Shown here: positions 9,216 to 18,030 of the stretch, piece by piece
Layout of the letters: each line of letters begins with the position of its first letter
How positions within the stretch are numbered: the stretch's first letter is position 1
From: Hyphomicrobiales bacterium
GTDB lineage: Bacteria; Pseudomonadota; Alphaproteobacteria; Rhizobiales; Rhizobiaceae
Direction of reading: 5' to 3'
DNA length: 64,000 nucleotides
Assembly: GCA_900472395.1 (NCBI GenBank)
Contig: UCHV01000005.1
Span: forward strand, 1 to 64,000
The notes under the pieces: model-generated
What the model saw: the letters and a program-made list of their open reading frames with translations, nothing else
The model's database searches: none
What the model was told of the DNA's origin: nothing
Translations under genes and position numbers: made by a program

Positions 9216-9463
9216 AAAAAGCTAGGCCAAAGATTTCCGGGTGGCAACCCGAGATTGGATGAATATTTTTTGCAACAAGATGGATTCAACCCAAAAGAGA
9301 ATTTGGAGATTTTTGGCAAGTCAATAAATCTGTTAAAAATCAGCATTATCGCCTAACGATATGTAGTGATCACTTCGCGAGTGCAAAATTGTTGTGCGCC
9401 TGCGTTGTACCAATGTAAAATTGCAGGTTGTCGCATTCGAAGCCGCAGAGGGTTTGAAAATTC
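9216..9463. other. Divergent intergenic region, AT-rich
   Basis: This gap between the importer operon and its regulator is clearly more AT-rich than the genes beside it. Apart from the two operators at its ends I see no gene, no further dyad and no clear terminator. It should hold the -35/-10 elements of both divergent promoters, but none stands out enough to mark. Confidence 0.5.
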
Positions 9464-9479
9464 ACTGTAACGTTACAGT
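9464..9479. promoter_or_regulatory. LacI-family operator before the regulator gene
   Basis: A perfect 16-bp palindrome, ACTGTAACGTTACAGT, 73 bp upstream of the LacI-type regulator start codon. It shares 14 of 16 bases with the site at 9200-9215. Together they suggest that the regulator represses itself and the divergent importer operon, possibly with looping over the 250 bp between the sites. Confidence 0.78.
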
Positions 9480-9551
9480 TTTTTACCGTATGAAGCGAAA
9501 TCCGGTGATCAAAAGCTTTTTCATGCGGCATATCCAGCGCGAACGGCAGCC

Positions 9552-10598
9552 ATGGACGAACAAGACAAAAGATTTGCTCGCACAGCGCCCGCGGCCGAGC
9601 GGCCGACCCTGAAAACCATCGCCTTCATGACCGGCCTCGGCATAACCACCGTGTCGCGCGCATTGAAGGATGCGCCCGATATCGGCGCCGAAACGAAGGA
9701 GCGGGTGCGTCTGGTCGCTCGACAACTCGGGTATCAGCCGAACCGCGCGGGCGTGAGGCTGCGCACCGGAAAAACCAATGTCATCGCCCTTGTCCTGAGC
9801 ATCGAACAGGAATTGATGGGTTTTACCAGCCAGATCGTCCAAGGCATTTCGGAAGTTCTGGGCGGGACGCAATACCACCTCGTCGTCACGCCTCACTCCT
9901 TCGAAAAGGATCCGATGGTGCCGGTGCGCTATATTCTCGACACCGGGTCTGCCGATGGCGTGATCATTTCACGTATCGAGCCGGACGACCCGCGTGTGCG
10001 CCTGATGACCGAGCGTAACCTGCCTTTCGTCACCCATGGGCGCACCGATATGGGCATCACGCACCCCTTCCACGATTTCGACAATGAGGCCTATGTCTAC
10101 CAGGCGGTCGAGCGGCTGGTAAAACGTGGCCGTCGGCGCATCGCTCTTCTGGCCCCTCAAAGCAGGTTTTCCTATCACCTTCACAGCCGTATCGGCTTCG
10201 AACGGGCATTGGCCGATTTTCAGGCGACGGAAGTCTCCATGGGCCGCCTGACGACGGAAACCGCGCTCGACGAATTGCGCAGCCATTCCGAACGTTTGTC
10301 GCGCCTGCCCGAACCGCCCGACGGCATCGTCTCGCTCAGTGGCTCATCCACGATCGCGCTAGTGGCAGGAATCGAAGCAGCCGGCCGCCGGCTGGGGATC
10401 GATGTCGACATCGTTGCAAAACAATCGGCCGAATTCCTGAACTGGATCCGGCCTGAGATCCTGACCGTCACCGAAGACGTGCGCCACGCCGGACAGGAAC
10501 TGGGCAAGGCGGTGCTGGCACGGATCGATGGTGTGGCACCGGCCTTGCTGCAGAGTATCAGCGGTCCCGTCTGGTCGAACATGGGACCGAAAGACTGA
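9552..10598 (+). CDS. LacI family transcriptional regulator
   Basis: A 348-residue DNA-binding regulator. The N-terminal helix-turn-helix lies at about residues 18-40 ([20 protein letters not shown]), with the hinge ending [18 protein letters not shown] periplasmic-binding-protein-like sugar-sensing domain then runs to the end. It is divergent from the sugar ABC operon and flanked by two matching 16-bp operators, so it is almost certainly its repressor, relieved by the imported sugar or a product. A rho-independent terminator follows the stop. Confidence 0.93.
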   Translation: MDEQDKRFARTAPAAERPTLKTIAFMTGLGITTVSRALKDAPDIGAETKERVRLVARQLGYQPNRAGVRLRTGKTNVIALVLSIEQELMGFTSQIVQGISEVLGGTQYHLVVTPHSFEKDPMVPVRYILDTGSADGVIISRIEPDDPRVRLMTERNLPFVTHGRTDMGITHPFHDFDNEAYVYQAVERLVKRGRRRIALLAPQSRFSYHLHSRIGFERALADFQATEVSMGRLTTETALDELRSHSERLSRLPEPPDGIVSLSGSSTIALVAGIEAAGRRLGIDVDIVAKQSAEFLNWIRPEILTVTEDVRHAGQELGKAVLARIDGVAPALLQSISGPVWSNMGPKD

Positions 10599-10603
10599 CA
10601 GCA

Positions 10604-10630
10604 AAAAACCCGGCACAGGACCGGGTTTTT
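10604..10630. terminator. Bidirectional rho-independent terminator
   Basis: Stem AAAAACCCGG / CCGGGTTTTT with a 7-base loop, lying between the regulator gene (+) and the peroxiredoxin gene (-). T-runs occur on both strands, so it can stop transcription from either side. Confidence 0.9.
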
Positions 10631-10656
10631 CAAATATCGCAAAAAGGCAAAAGGCC

Positions 10657-11199
10657 TTATTCGGCGGCGATCTTCATGGCGCGCAGGTTTTCGAGAATGT
10701 TCTGCGGCGAAGACGCACCGTAAGGGTCGCTCTCGCAATTGTCGGAATAACCTTCTTCCTCGAACCACTGCTCGACCACGCCATCGTTGACGATGGCGCC
10801 GTAACGCCACGAGCGCATGCCGAAGCCGAGATTATCCTTGGCAACCAGCATGCCCATCTTGCGGGTGAACTCGCCCGAACCGTCCGGAATGACCGTAACG
10901 TTTTCGAGATTCTGGCTCTTGGCCCATGCGTTCATGACGAATGCGTCGTTGACGGACATGCAATAGATGGCGTCGATGCCTTCGGCCTGGAAGTCGGTGA
11001 AGAGCTTTTCGAAATCAGGCAGCTGGAAAGTCGAGCAGGTCGGCGTGAATGCACCCGGCAGCGAAAACAGCACGACTCGCTTGCCCGCGAAATAATCTGC
11101 GGAGGTGACATCCTGCCAACGGAAGGGGTTCGGGCCACCAACGGCTTCATCGCGGACGCGAGTGCGGAAAGTGACTTGGGGAACGCGTTTGCCCAGCAT
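10657..11199 (-). CDS. Peroxiredoxin, Prx5 type
   Basis: A 180-residue thiol peroxidase. The peroxidatic cysteine is Cys55 in the motif PGAFTPTCS, typical of the Prx5/AhpC-TSA branch that reduces H2O2 and organic peroxides using glutaredoxin or thioredoxin. The C-terminal part has FGMRSWRYGAIVNDGVVE, also typical of Prx5. The ATG at 11199 has GGAG at a good distance, while an upstream TTG adds only four residues. It stands alone between a terminator and the next operon. Confidence 0.92.
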   Translation of the reverse strand: MLGKRVPQVTFRTRVRDEAVGGPNPFRWQDVTSADYFAGKRVVLFSLPGAFTPTCSTFQLPDFEKLFTDFQAEGIDAIYCMSVNDAFVMNAWAKSQNLENVTVIPDGSGEFTRKMGMLVAKDNLGFGMRSWRYGAIVNDGVVEQWFEEEGYSDNCESDPYGASSPQNILENLRAMKIAAE

Positions 11200-11354
11200 G
11201 ACTGTCTCCAAAAGAAATTGAACATTCGCCCCGTCCAGAGGCAGATGAGAACTCCTCTAATGAATATTGCGCCGCAACGCAGCAAGCTTCTTAATAAAAT
11301 CTTGCATTGCACAGCAGCTATTCACAGGAAGCATTGCTTGGCCGCTGCCTGGCC

Positions 11355-12044
11355 TCAATTATCGGCACGATTGAAGAGCTGAAGCGAGACATCGAGTGTC
11401 TGCGGCAACGGATTCCAGAAGCCCGTGCGCAAGCCGGCAGCTCGCAGCGCTGCTGCGGTCCACGTGTTGCAGCCGGCAAGAGCGTTAAACCAGCCATGTG
11501 CCTCGAAAAATCGATCATAAACGCCATACCCGGCATCAGGTATCAGTGCGACCTGGCCCTTTTCGTAGACGAAACTTGCCAGAATGAAGCTGGAGAGGTG
11601 TTGGAATGCGCTCGGCGAAAGCTCGAATGCCCGCACCGCAGCATGTGTTTCGTCAATGGGCCCGGCAATATCGACATGGATGACCGAACGATCGAATGTC
11701 AGCGCCCGAAAAACGGGCATGGGCTTCAGTTCGCCCCAGGTCGGTGTCTCCAGATAGAACGACCGCCCTCCCCAGCCGATCACCAGCCATTCGGCCCGAG
11801 GATCGGCGACAGGAATGCCGGATGCTCCGAGAAACGCATAGGTAACGCGGGTTTCGTCATTCAACGGAATGGCAATATCCGTATGGATCGGGTTTGAAAT
11901 AACAAGAATGCGACGCGTGTCGGTGGGAGCGGTAACATCCCGGGAAAAAAGCGGGCGTGGGATGAGAGCGCCGATGACGACGGCCAGCAAGATGGCGGCG
12001 ATTGCGATAGATGGCGCCAGAAAAACGATGCGTCTTCGGCGCAT
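11355..12044 (-). CDS. TIGR02117/DUF2459 family membrane-anchored protein
   Basis: A 229-residue protein with one N-terminal TM helix (about residues 6-28) and the rest probably periplasmic. The features HTDIAIPL, GWGGRSFYLETPTWGELK and LAGCNTWTAAALRAAGL match the DUF2459 family. The conserved His, Cys and Thr suggest a cysteine-peptidase-like fold, but no activity is established. It is the last of four tightly spaced genes (gap one base), behind the acetyltransferase. The family was named for its occurrence near urease genes; here an isolated ureE lies 9 kb away. Confidence 0.8.
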   Translation of the reverse strand: MRRRRIVFLAPSIAIAAILLAVVIGALIPRPLFSRDVTAPTDTRRILVISNPIHTDIAIPLNDETRVTYAFLGASGIPVADPRAEWLVIGWGGRSFYLETPTWGELKPMPVFRALTFDRSVIHVDIAGPIDETHAAVRAFELSPSAFQHLSSFILASFVYEKGQVALIPDAGYGVYDRFFEAHGWFNALAGCNTWTAAALRAAGLRTGFWNPLPQTLDVSLQLFNRADN

Positions 12045-12045
12045 A

Positions 12046-12489
12046 TCAGAGCGGCCGACGGAAATAGACAACCCGCTCCGTCTCGGCAAAACCCCAGCTT
12101 TCATGCGCATTTTGCGAGGCGAGATTATCGATATCGGCATCCGAACAGAGTTCGACGAAACCTTCGGCCGCGCAGTCGGCTGAAATCCGTTCGATCAGCA
12201 GGCGGCCGACACCGTGCCGGCGATGATCACCATCAATCCAGATGCCTTCCAGAAACGGCACCGGCGAATGGGTGCTGCCATTAGCATAACGACGGAAGGA
12301 AATTTCGGCGAAACCGATCGCTTCACCCGGAGCATCGAACGCCAGATAGCCGCGAAGGATGCCACCGGCCATCGCGGCGACAATTTCCGCCCTGTGCTGA
12401 TCCGGCGAACCATCCGGCCAGAGCGAATGCCGCAGCCGCGCCCATGCGGCCACATCATCAACGTCGGAACGACGGACCGAATACGCCAT
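12046..12489 (-). CDS. GNAT acetyltransferase resembling aminoglycoside 6'-N-acetyltransferase
   Basis: A 147-residue GNAT-fold enzyme. The acetyl-CoA loop is DHRRHGVGRLLIE. The pattern ARLRHSLWPDGSPDQHRAE near the N-terminus, PVPFLEGIWI in the middle, and the end ELCSDADIDNLASQNAHESWGFAETERVVYFRR closely follow chromosomal AAC(6')-I enzymes as I know them. It could therefore acetylate aminoglycosides, though the native substrate may differ. The start at 12489 gives the usual length, 11 bp after the LprI-like gene in the same operon. Confidence 0.85.
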   Translation of the reverse strand: MAYSVRRSDVDDVAAWARLRHSLWPDGSPDQHRAEIVAAMAGGILRGYLAFDAPGEAIGFAEISFRRYANGSTHSPVPFLEGIWIDGDHRRHGVGRLLIERISADCAAEGFVELCSDADIDNLASQNAHESWGFAETERVVYFRRPL

Positions 12490-12500
12490 GGCCACCTGCC

Positions 12501-12917
12501 CTACATGGTTTCGGCCAGCGATTTCAACTCCTTGGTCCGTGCGCGCGTAAGGTTTGCCGAACAGGTCGAAATCAACATGGGCTCCATCGATCCGCCTCGC
12601 GCCTGATACCCCCAGGATGCACATTCCGCATCACGATAGGCGATCCAGGCACGCTGGGCTTTCACGAGCAATTCTTCTGCGCCCTTCATGTCCGCTGTGA
12701 CGGCACCGATATCCCGCGCTTTCACGGCTTTGCGGGTCGCCTGATATTGGGCGTTGAGTTCACGGTCGGCGACCGCCAGATCTTCGCCGGCGCAGATCGT
12801 CATGTCGGTCTGGGTCTGCGGCGCCTTGCAATCGGGCTTGGGCTCCTGCGCGGGCGCCGGGCCATCGACAAGCAGCACACATCCGCAAAGAAGCGGCATC
12901 ATTGCCAGTTTCAACAT
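12501..12917 (-). CDS. LprI/DUF1311 family secreted protein
   Basis: A 138-residue exported protein. The start at 12917 gives a signal peptide (hydrophobic MMPLLCGCVLLV, cleavage probably after APAQ). The mature part carries the DUF1311/LprI pattern: CKAPQTQTDMTICAGEDLAVADRELNAQY, then QRAWIAYRDAECA. Four cysteines in it are expected to form disulfides. Some members inhibit lysozymes. It is the second gene of the GFA-LprI-acetyltransferase-DUF2459 operon. Confidence 0.88.
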   Translation of the reverse strand: MLKLAMMPLLCGCVLLVDGPAPAQEPKPDCKAPQTQTDMTICAGEDLAVADRELNAQYQATRKAVKARDIGAVTADMKGAEELLVKAQRAWIAYRDAECASWGYQARGGSMEPMLISTCSANLTRARTKELKSLAETM

Positions 12918-12936
12918 CCGCCTGCCCTCCCGCACG

Positions 12937-13293
12937 TCACGCCGCCGCGCCATCGTGATGATAGGACTGGAGTTCACGCGGATCGACGCCCTCCAGGCAA
13001 TTGACGTTAAGCGCCACCATTTCCGAACCATCCGGCTTGCTGCCATAGGAGAAGCTCTGGATACCGCAGGTCTTGCAGAACTGATGATGGATCTTCTTGC
13101 TGTTGAAGAGGTATTCCGAGAGATTTTCAGCACCGGTTTTGAGCGAAAACGCATCTCTGGGCACAAAGGTCAGCACAGCACCGAGCCGCTGGCAGCGCGA
13201 GCAATTGCAAGTCACCGTCTGATCGAGATCGGCATCGGCTTCAAATGTTACGGCGCCACACTGGCAGCCGCCGCGATAGTGTTTCGTAGACAT
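12937..13293 (-). CDS. GFA family zinc protein (glutathione-dependent formaldehyde-activating fold)
   Basis: A 118-residue protein with the GFA zinc-binding pattern: Cys10/Cys12 (GGCQCGAV), Cys29/31/34 (CNCSRC) and the later HQFCKTCGIQSF. Members bind zinc through these cysteines. A few act with glutathione on formaldehyde, most have no known substrate. The start at 13293 has GGGAG upstream. First gene of a four-gene operon with gaps of 19, 11 and 1 bp. Confidence 0.9.
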   Translation of the reverse strand: MSTKHYRGGCQCGAVTFEADADLDQTVTCNCSRCQRLGAVLTFVPRDAFSLKTGAENLSEYLFNSKKIHHQFCKTCGIQSFSYGSKPDGSEMVALNVNCLEGVDPRELQSYHHDGAAA

Positions 13294-13486
13294 CCGATGT
13301 GCTCCCGCGTTTCGTTGCAATGAACGATTCGTTGTACCAGAGAGCCGCATCTGCGTCACCGCCTGTGCCGCAAGCCGGACGCGGGATCGGTCCGAAGAAA
13401 AGGTTCAGCACGATCGAAAAGGCCGGTCGTCAAGCGGCTTTACCTCATGATTACCGTCACTTAGTGGATGGATATGAATCTTTGTG

Positions 13487-13747
13487 TCAGGCAGTTAAAG
13501 CAGTTTGAGGCTTGCAGCCCTCGGCCTTGAGAACGCGTTGCGTCGAGGCGGGGTGACGTGCAAGCGCCGCCGCGGGCCGCACCGGACGGCGCACGAGTTC
13601 GCCACCGCAATTCGGGCATGTGCAGCCGAGCATCTCGGAGGCGCAATCGGCGCAGAACGTGCACTCGAATGTGCAGATCATCGCCTCGCGGCTATCGGCA
13701 GGAAGATCCTTGTCGCAGCATTCGCAGTTCGGTCGCAGTGCCAGCAT
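13487..13747 (-). CDS. DUF1272 cysteine-rich protein
   Basis: An 86-residue protein of the DUF1272 family. It has an N-terminal cysteine-rich knuckle with CECC, CTFECTFCADC and CTCPNCGGELVRRP, expected to bind two zinc ions. The basic C-terminal tail is variable. Function unknown. It stands alone with about 190 bp downstream and 290 bp upstream free of genes. Confidence 0.88.
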   Translation of the reverse strand: MLALRPNCECCDKDLPADSREAMICTFECTFCADCASEMLGCTCPNCGGELVRRPVRPAAALARHPASTQRVLKAEGCKPQTALTA

Positions 13748-14034
13748 GATAAAACTCCTCGCATCACTCGGGGCCGAGACCGTTCTGCACAGGCCTGGCC
13801 AGAGTTTCGAAGTTTCGACAGCGCTGCATCATTGCGCAATACGAAAAATGCCGGATTTTGATTTTTCCGCATCGGGCCGGCCTTCATCGGTGATTGCCAT
13901 CAAACCGATACAATCGGAACCGCTGGAGCCGCGAGGAGCCTTGCGGGAGTGCACGTCGAATACCTGCCGTTAGCGGCAGGCTGCACCGGTGGCGGCCATG
14001 CCACCGCACACTATGCTATCCACAAGCGCTGCTC

Positions 14035-15267
14035 TTACAGCGATCCCTTCGCGCCTTGCCCGCTGCGGCGCATGTCGGCGGTCTGGCCGGTTCTGCAAGT
14101 CATTTCCTGGCTGTCACCGGTTGCCATGCAGTCCTTGGCGGCAACTGCATCGCTAAGCTTGGCCTTGGGCTGTGCGGCGGTCGCAACGACGTCGGTGCTG
14201 TCTGCCTTGCCGAAGAAGTCCCACATCCGATAGGCGGGATCGACATTCGCATCGAATGCAGGTTTTTTCGCCGTAGCGGAAACCTTCACGACGCCGTTGG
14301 TGCTATCGGTCGCGGCGGCGATGACCGTTTCCTTTTCCGTCGGCTTCGGCCAGTCATGCGTGCCGTTGGCAAAGGAATAAGAGGCGATACGGGCGCCGTT
14401 CTTGCACGTATCGTAGATGCCGTAAGTCACGCCGTTGACGGTGTCCGTACGACCATTGCCGGTGCAGCCGTCGAGATCCGTCCAACGCTGAATGGCCGTT
14501 TTGAAACCGTATTGCCAATAGGCAGCGCCACCGCCGGCATAGGGGTTCTGCTCGTCCTTCTGGCCCGCAAATGCAACGATCGAGACTGGCTTCGCCGGGC
14601 TGCAATTGGCCTTTTCAGGCCCCCACTTGCCTTCGGTCTCCACCGGGCGTCCGGCGCGAAGCGAATTCACGAACCCGGCCGCGACAAACTCGTCTCCACC
14701 AGAGCAGAGATAAGCGGACAACATGCGCCCACCACCGGAGTAACCGGAGGCAAAGATGCGGTTCGGATCGACGCAGAAATCTTCCTTCACCTCATCGACA
14801 GCCTCATCGATGAAGGAAATCTCGTCGAGACCACCCTGCCCGCCGGTCGGGATGATCGCCTTGCTGACCTCCACATGGGGCACGTTCCAGGCAAACGTGC
14901 CAGGCGCCTTGCCCGGCAGGCTGCCCTGAAGCGCCACTGCAATGAAACCGTTCTTTTCGGCAACCTTGTCCCAGGAACTGCGATTGAGCTGACCACTCGG
15001 ATTGCTGTTGCTGCCGTGAAAATCGAAAACGACCGCAACCTTTTCCTTGCCCGTATAGGAAGACGGCACGTAAAAAACGGCGGAACGCTTGACGCCATCG
15101 GCTTCGATCGTGGCGATGTGGCGACCCGGCTTATAGCCCTCGCCGCAACCGGCCTGGGCCAGGCCAAGACCACCGGCCAATAAAAAAGCTCCGGTCGCAA
15201 AAAAAGTTGCCAGAGCTTGGGAACCAGATCGACCTGCAATGCGTTCAAATGCCATCAAGCGCCTCAT
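14035..15267 (-). CDS. Secreted polyhydroxybutyrate depolymerase-like / feruloyl esterase-like hydrolase
   Basis: A 410-residue exported alpha/beta hydrolase (LpqC/esterase-PHB family). The signal peptide ends near residue 40 (LGLAQA). The nucleophile is Ser177 in ASGYSGGG, the oxyanion region is FDFHGSNSN, and the catalytic His is probably in NGTHDWP. Many cysteines in the mature part suggest disulfides. The C-terminal 70 residues, after KPTEKETVIAA, are outside the core and low in complexity. Two starts are possible: 15267, or 15255 (GAGG five to six bases before ATG); the second shortens the leader by four residues. Confidence 0.82.
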   Translation of the reverse strand: MRRLMAFERIAGRSGSQALATFFATGAFLLAGGLGLAQAGCGEGYKPGRHIATIEADGVKRSAVFYVPSSYTGKEKVAVVFDFHGSNSNPSGQLNRSSWDKVAEKNGFIAVALQGSLPGKAPGTFAWNVPHVEVSKAIIPTGGQGGLDEISFIDEAVDEVKEDFCVDPNRIFASGYSGGGRMLSAYLCSGGDEFVAAGFVNSLRAGRPVETEGKWGPEKANCSPAKPVSIVAFAGQKDEQNPYAGGGAAYWQYGFKTAIQRWTDLDGCTGNGRTDTVNGVTYGIYDTCKNGARIASYSFANGTHDWPKPTEKETVIAAATDSTNGVVKVSATAKKPAFDANVDPAYRMWDFFGKADSTDVVATAAQPKAKLSDAVAAKDCMATGDSQEMTCRTGQTADMRRSGQGAKGSL

Positions 15268-15595
15268 GGTAAGATGCGGGGTGGATTTCGGCTGTCTGAA
15301 TGCAAGCTGAATAACACAAGTTAGAAAAGCTTTAAATGGCTCTACCGGGTAGCAGCCATGCAATAAATTACACCTATTGATATAAAAGTTGTGAGACCGC
15401 TCCGGTGACGTCATTTTTATGACATATCGGGCGCTTCCGATCGCTTTTACGCACAATCCTGCCATGATCGACGAGCCGCGGCACGTCTGGCTTTTTCAGA
15501 TTTGCGACCGGATTTTCAAGCAGATTGTCCAACCGGAGCGGGTCACGCCGCTCCTGTGGCCCGCCATTCTCGTATCGAAGCGGGAAAACGCGCCA
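15268..15595. other. Gap without a convincing gene
   Basis: About 330 bp between two minus-strand genes. The left half is AT-rich and should hold the esterase promoter; it contains the 8-bp palindrome TGACGTCA (15406-15413). A short plus-strand frame from 15419 runs into the next gene antisense and has no ribosome site or recognisable protein pattern. I mark nothing further. Confidence 0.5.
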
Positions 15596-16114
15596 TCAGG
15601 AGAGGAGCGTTCGCCGCAATGTATCGAGCGCAATTTGTTGCTCCGTCGTAGGCTCACCCTGCACGGCGCAGACTTGCTCCGCAATATCGATCAGCTCCCG
15701 CCGCTCTTCCATGTCGAGTGATGCCAGCCACAATTTGCGGAACCGGCCAACGAGATCGGCAGGCGCCACCACTTGCCGGATAGCCCAATCGGCAAAGTTG
15801 ATGATCTCATCGATATTCTCACCGGCCATGACGGGGCGCATGCGCGCTTCGATCACCCGCTTTTCACCATCACGCTGCACGGGGCGCTGGTTGGCCAGCG
15901 ACCAGAAAAAACAAATCGCCGCAATACCCGGATGGGTGATCGACGCAAGCGGCGCAGCAGCAGCCTTCTTGCGAAAATCACGGCGCTTATACGCCCCGCG
16001 CATACGCTCCACGGTATCGATGATCTCGCTTCCCGCCTCTCGCATCATCTTGAGACGCCAATACCATACGGCAGCGCCGCCGATCGCCATTACCAACACA
16101 CCGAGCAAAGCCAT
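15596..16114 (-). CDS. Membrane-anchored protein of unknown function, possibly TerB-like
   Basis: A 172-residue protein with one N-terminal TM helix (about residues 2-20, ALLGVLVMAIGGAAVWYW) and a cytoplasmic or periplasmic helical domain. The C-terminal half (EERRELIDIAEQVCAVQGEPTTEQQIALDTL) resembles the acidic helical pattern of TerB/DjlA-N proteins, but this is weak. The start at 16114 has GAGG seven bases upstream. No partner genes are close. Confidence 0.65.
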   Translation of the reverse strand: MALLGVLVMAIGGAAVWYWRLKMMREAGSEIIDTVERMRGAYKRRDFRKKAAAAPLASITHPGIAAICFFWSLANQRPVQRDGEKRVIEARMRPVMAGENIDEIINFADWAIRQVVAPADLVGRFRKLWLASLDMEERRELIDIAEQVCAVQGEPTTEQQIALDTLRRTLLS

Positions 16115-16395
16115 CTTGAAACCTCGAAGTAAAAAACAGCCTTTATTAGATCGTTTCGGCAACGCACAACAAGTCTTGATTTTTTTAGAGATAACGCCAG
16201 CTTATTTCGCCTGACAATATTAGGCATTGGCGCATAAAGAGGGGAAATATACCCTTATGACCACCAAAGGCGGGATTGCGAATTGTGCTAAACGTGACGA
16301 TCCCTGACAGTCTTCGGGATTGTTGTCCGCGATAACCACCTTCACCGGCCAACCAAAACGCGCCGCCCTTCGGCTTGTCTTTTGGCCTCACGATG

Positions 16396-16420
16396 GGAAC
16401 CGAACCGGCGCCCCACTGTT
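16396..16420 (+). promoter_or_regulatory. EcfG-type general stress promoter
   Basis: GGAAC, 16 bases, TGTT, ending 25 bp before the ATG at 16446. This matches the alphaproteobacterial general-stress sigma consensus GGAAC-N16/17-CGTT with one change. Confidence 0.65.
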
Positions 16421-16445
16421 GTGTTTGACAAACGGAGGCCGGACC

Positions 16446-16652
16446 ATGTCTTTCAAGATCAAGCCCCTCAATGGAAACAGTCCAATTTTCGAAGCTGAAA
16501 CCGCCCGCGAGGCGACGGATGCCGTGCAAAAAGTCTGGCGCGATGGCGGCGGTGCCGCGAAGGTCGAGATTGATGACGAGCGCGCCTCGGCCGACGAAAC
16601 CACGGCTTCTGAGCGCGATCTGATGCTTCGGGAGAAACCGGTCAAGGATTGA
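16446..16652 (+). CDS. Small hypothetical protein, probable general-stress gene
   Basis: A 68-residue soluble, charged protein starting MSFKIKPLNGN, with no cysteine and a single Trp (VQKVWRDGGG). A good ribosome site (GGAGG at 16434-16438) sets the start. An EcfG-type promoter lies directly upstream and a strong terminator downstream, so it is a single-gene unit. I do not recognise the family. The size, charge and promoter fit the many small stress proteins of rhizobia. Confidence 0.75.
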   Translation: MSFKIKPLNGNSPIFEAETAREATDAVQKVWRDGGGAAKVEIDDERASADETTASERDLMLREKPVKD

Positions 16653-16709
16653 ACAGCTTTTGCCAAGCTAATCAGATTTGCTCGTGCACGGCTCGAACAC
16701 CAGAAACAA

Positions 16710-16744
16710 GAAACCCGGCTTGCGCCGGGTTTCTCGTTTTTTCG
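16710..16744. terminator. Rho-independent terminator
   Basis: Stem GAAACCCGG / CCGGGTTTC with a 6-base loop, then CTCGTTTTTTCG. It lies between the small plus-strand gene and the convergent livJ, and probably serves both. Confidence 0.85.
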
Positions 16745-16762
16745 AACATTGGTAGTCGGGCC

Positions 16763-17887
16763 TTAGCTGCCCTGCTGGAAGTAGCTGAACTTTCCGTCCG
16801 GACCCTTCTTCCATTCGTACATGACGTAGCCCGGAAGCTTCGGATCGCCCTTTTCGTCAAAGGCAATGTCACCCAGAACGGTCTTGAACGGGCCCTTTTC
16901 CTTCAGCACCTTGGCAACAGCCTCGGCGTCGTCACCGCTGCCGGCTGCCTTGATGCCTTCAGCGATCAGCTGAACGGCGGCGTAGGAATAGAGCGTATAG
17001 GCTTCCGGGTTGAAACCGGCAGCCTTGAACTTGGCGACCAGATCCTTGTTTTCCGCACGCAGCGTCGGATCCGGGCCAAAGGTGTTGAGCGTGCCTTCGA
17101 CGGCATCGCCGGCGATCGAGGCCAGTTCGTTGGAAACGATACCGTCACCCGAAACGAGCGTTGCCTTGAGGCCCTGATCCTTGGCCTGACGGATGATCAG
17201 GCCGGCTTCGGTGTGAAGACCACCCCAATAGATGATCGAAACGCCGGCTTCCTTCATCTTGGCGATGAGGGCGGAAAAGTCCTTGTCGCCGGTGTTGACG
17301 CCTTCGCGGACGACTTCCTTCTTGCCGGCTGCGTTATAGGCCTTCTGGGTCTCGTTCGCGAGGCCCTGACCGTAAGGCGTCTTGTCATCGATGATGGCGA
17401 TCTTGGCATCGGCGAACTTGTCGGCAAGATACTTGCCGGCAACGCCACCCTGCTGGTCGTCACGGCCGCAGGTGCGGAAAGTGTTCCACAGGCCGCGCTC
17501 GGTAAAGACCGGGTTGGTTGCTGCAGGTGTCACTTCAAGAATGCCGTTTTCGGCGTAAACTTCAGATGCCGGGATGGAAACACCCGAGTTGAAGTGGCCG
17601 ACCACGTATTTCACACCGTCCGCCACGAACTTGTTGGCGACGGAAACACCCTGCTTGGCGTCGGAAACGTCGTCGCCGAGTGCGATCGTCAGCTTTTCGC
17701 CGTTGATGCCGCCGGCAGCATTGATGTCTGCGATGGCCTGTTCGGCGCCCTTCTGAAGCTGCGCACCGAAAGCGGCGTTAGGACCGGTCAACGGGCCGCC
17801 CACGGCGATGACGATATCGGCCCATGCGTTGCCGCCAAAGGCAACCATGGCCGTCAGCGCAACCGCGGAAAGAAGAGACTTCTTCAT
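16763..17887 (-). CDS. livJ: Branched-chain amino acid ABC transporter, periplasmic binding protein
   Basis: A 374-residue periplasmic protein. The signal peptide is residues 1-23 (cleavage after NAWA), followed by [20 protein letters not shown], the hallmark of LivJ/BraC binding proteins. It shows the family motifs [18 protein letters not shown] and [11 protein letters not shown]. It binds Leu/Ile/Val and possibly other amino acids and feeds the LivHMGF complex. It is the last gene in the cluster, 143 bp after the DUF6867 gene, with room for its own promoter, as expected for a protein needed in excess. Confidence 0.94.
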   Translation of the reverse strand: MKKSLLSAVALTAMVAFGGNAWADIVIAVGGPLTGPNAAFGAQLQKGAEQAIADINAAGGINGEKLTIALGDDVSDAKQGVSVANKFVADGVKYVVGHFNSGVSIPASEVYAENGILEVTPAATNPVFTERGLWNTFRTCGRDDQQGGVAGKYLADKFADAKIAIIDDKTPYGQGLANETQKAYNAAGKKEVVREGVNTGDKDFSALIAKMKEAGVSIIYWGGLHTEAGLIIRQAKDQGLKATLVSGDGIVSNELASIAGDAVEGTLNTFGPDPTLRAENKDLVAKFKAAGFNPEAYTLYSYAAVQLIAEGIKAAGSGDDAEAVAKVLKEKGPFKTVLGDIAFDEKGDPKLPGYVMYEWKKGPDGKFSYFQQGS

Positions 17888-18030
17888 TGAATAACTCCCA
17901 GTTATTTATGAGGTGAGTTCTTTTTGGGATCCAGCGCAATACCCACCATCACCGCGCCGGAAAGCTGTTCCACCTTTTGGTGTATTTTTATCTTTGCCCA
18001 AACCGATCTGAATTCAGATTAGACCGGCTG

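Noticed and set aside
11355..12044. Linking the DUF2459 (urease-region) gene to the orphan ureE as a urease remnant
   Set aside because: They are 9 kb apart in separate operons with unrelated genes between; the family name alone is not evidence.
13299..13508. Short frame between the GFA and DUF1272 genes
   Set aside because: No ribosome site or conserved pattern; likely non-coding.
15406..15413. TGACGTCA palindrome as a regulator site
   Set aside because: Eight bases is too short to be significant alone and no second copy lies nearby.
15419..15721. A 100-codon plus-strand frame in the gap before 15596
   Set aside because: No ribosome site, half of it is antisense to the neighbouring gene, and no family pattern.
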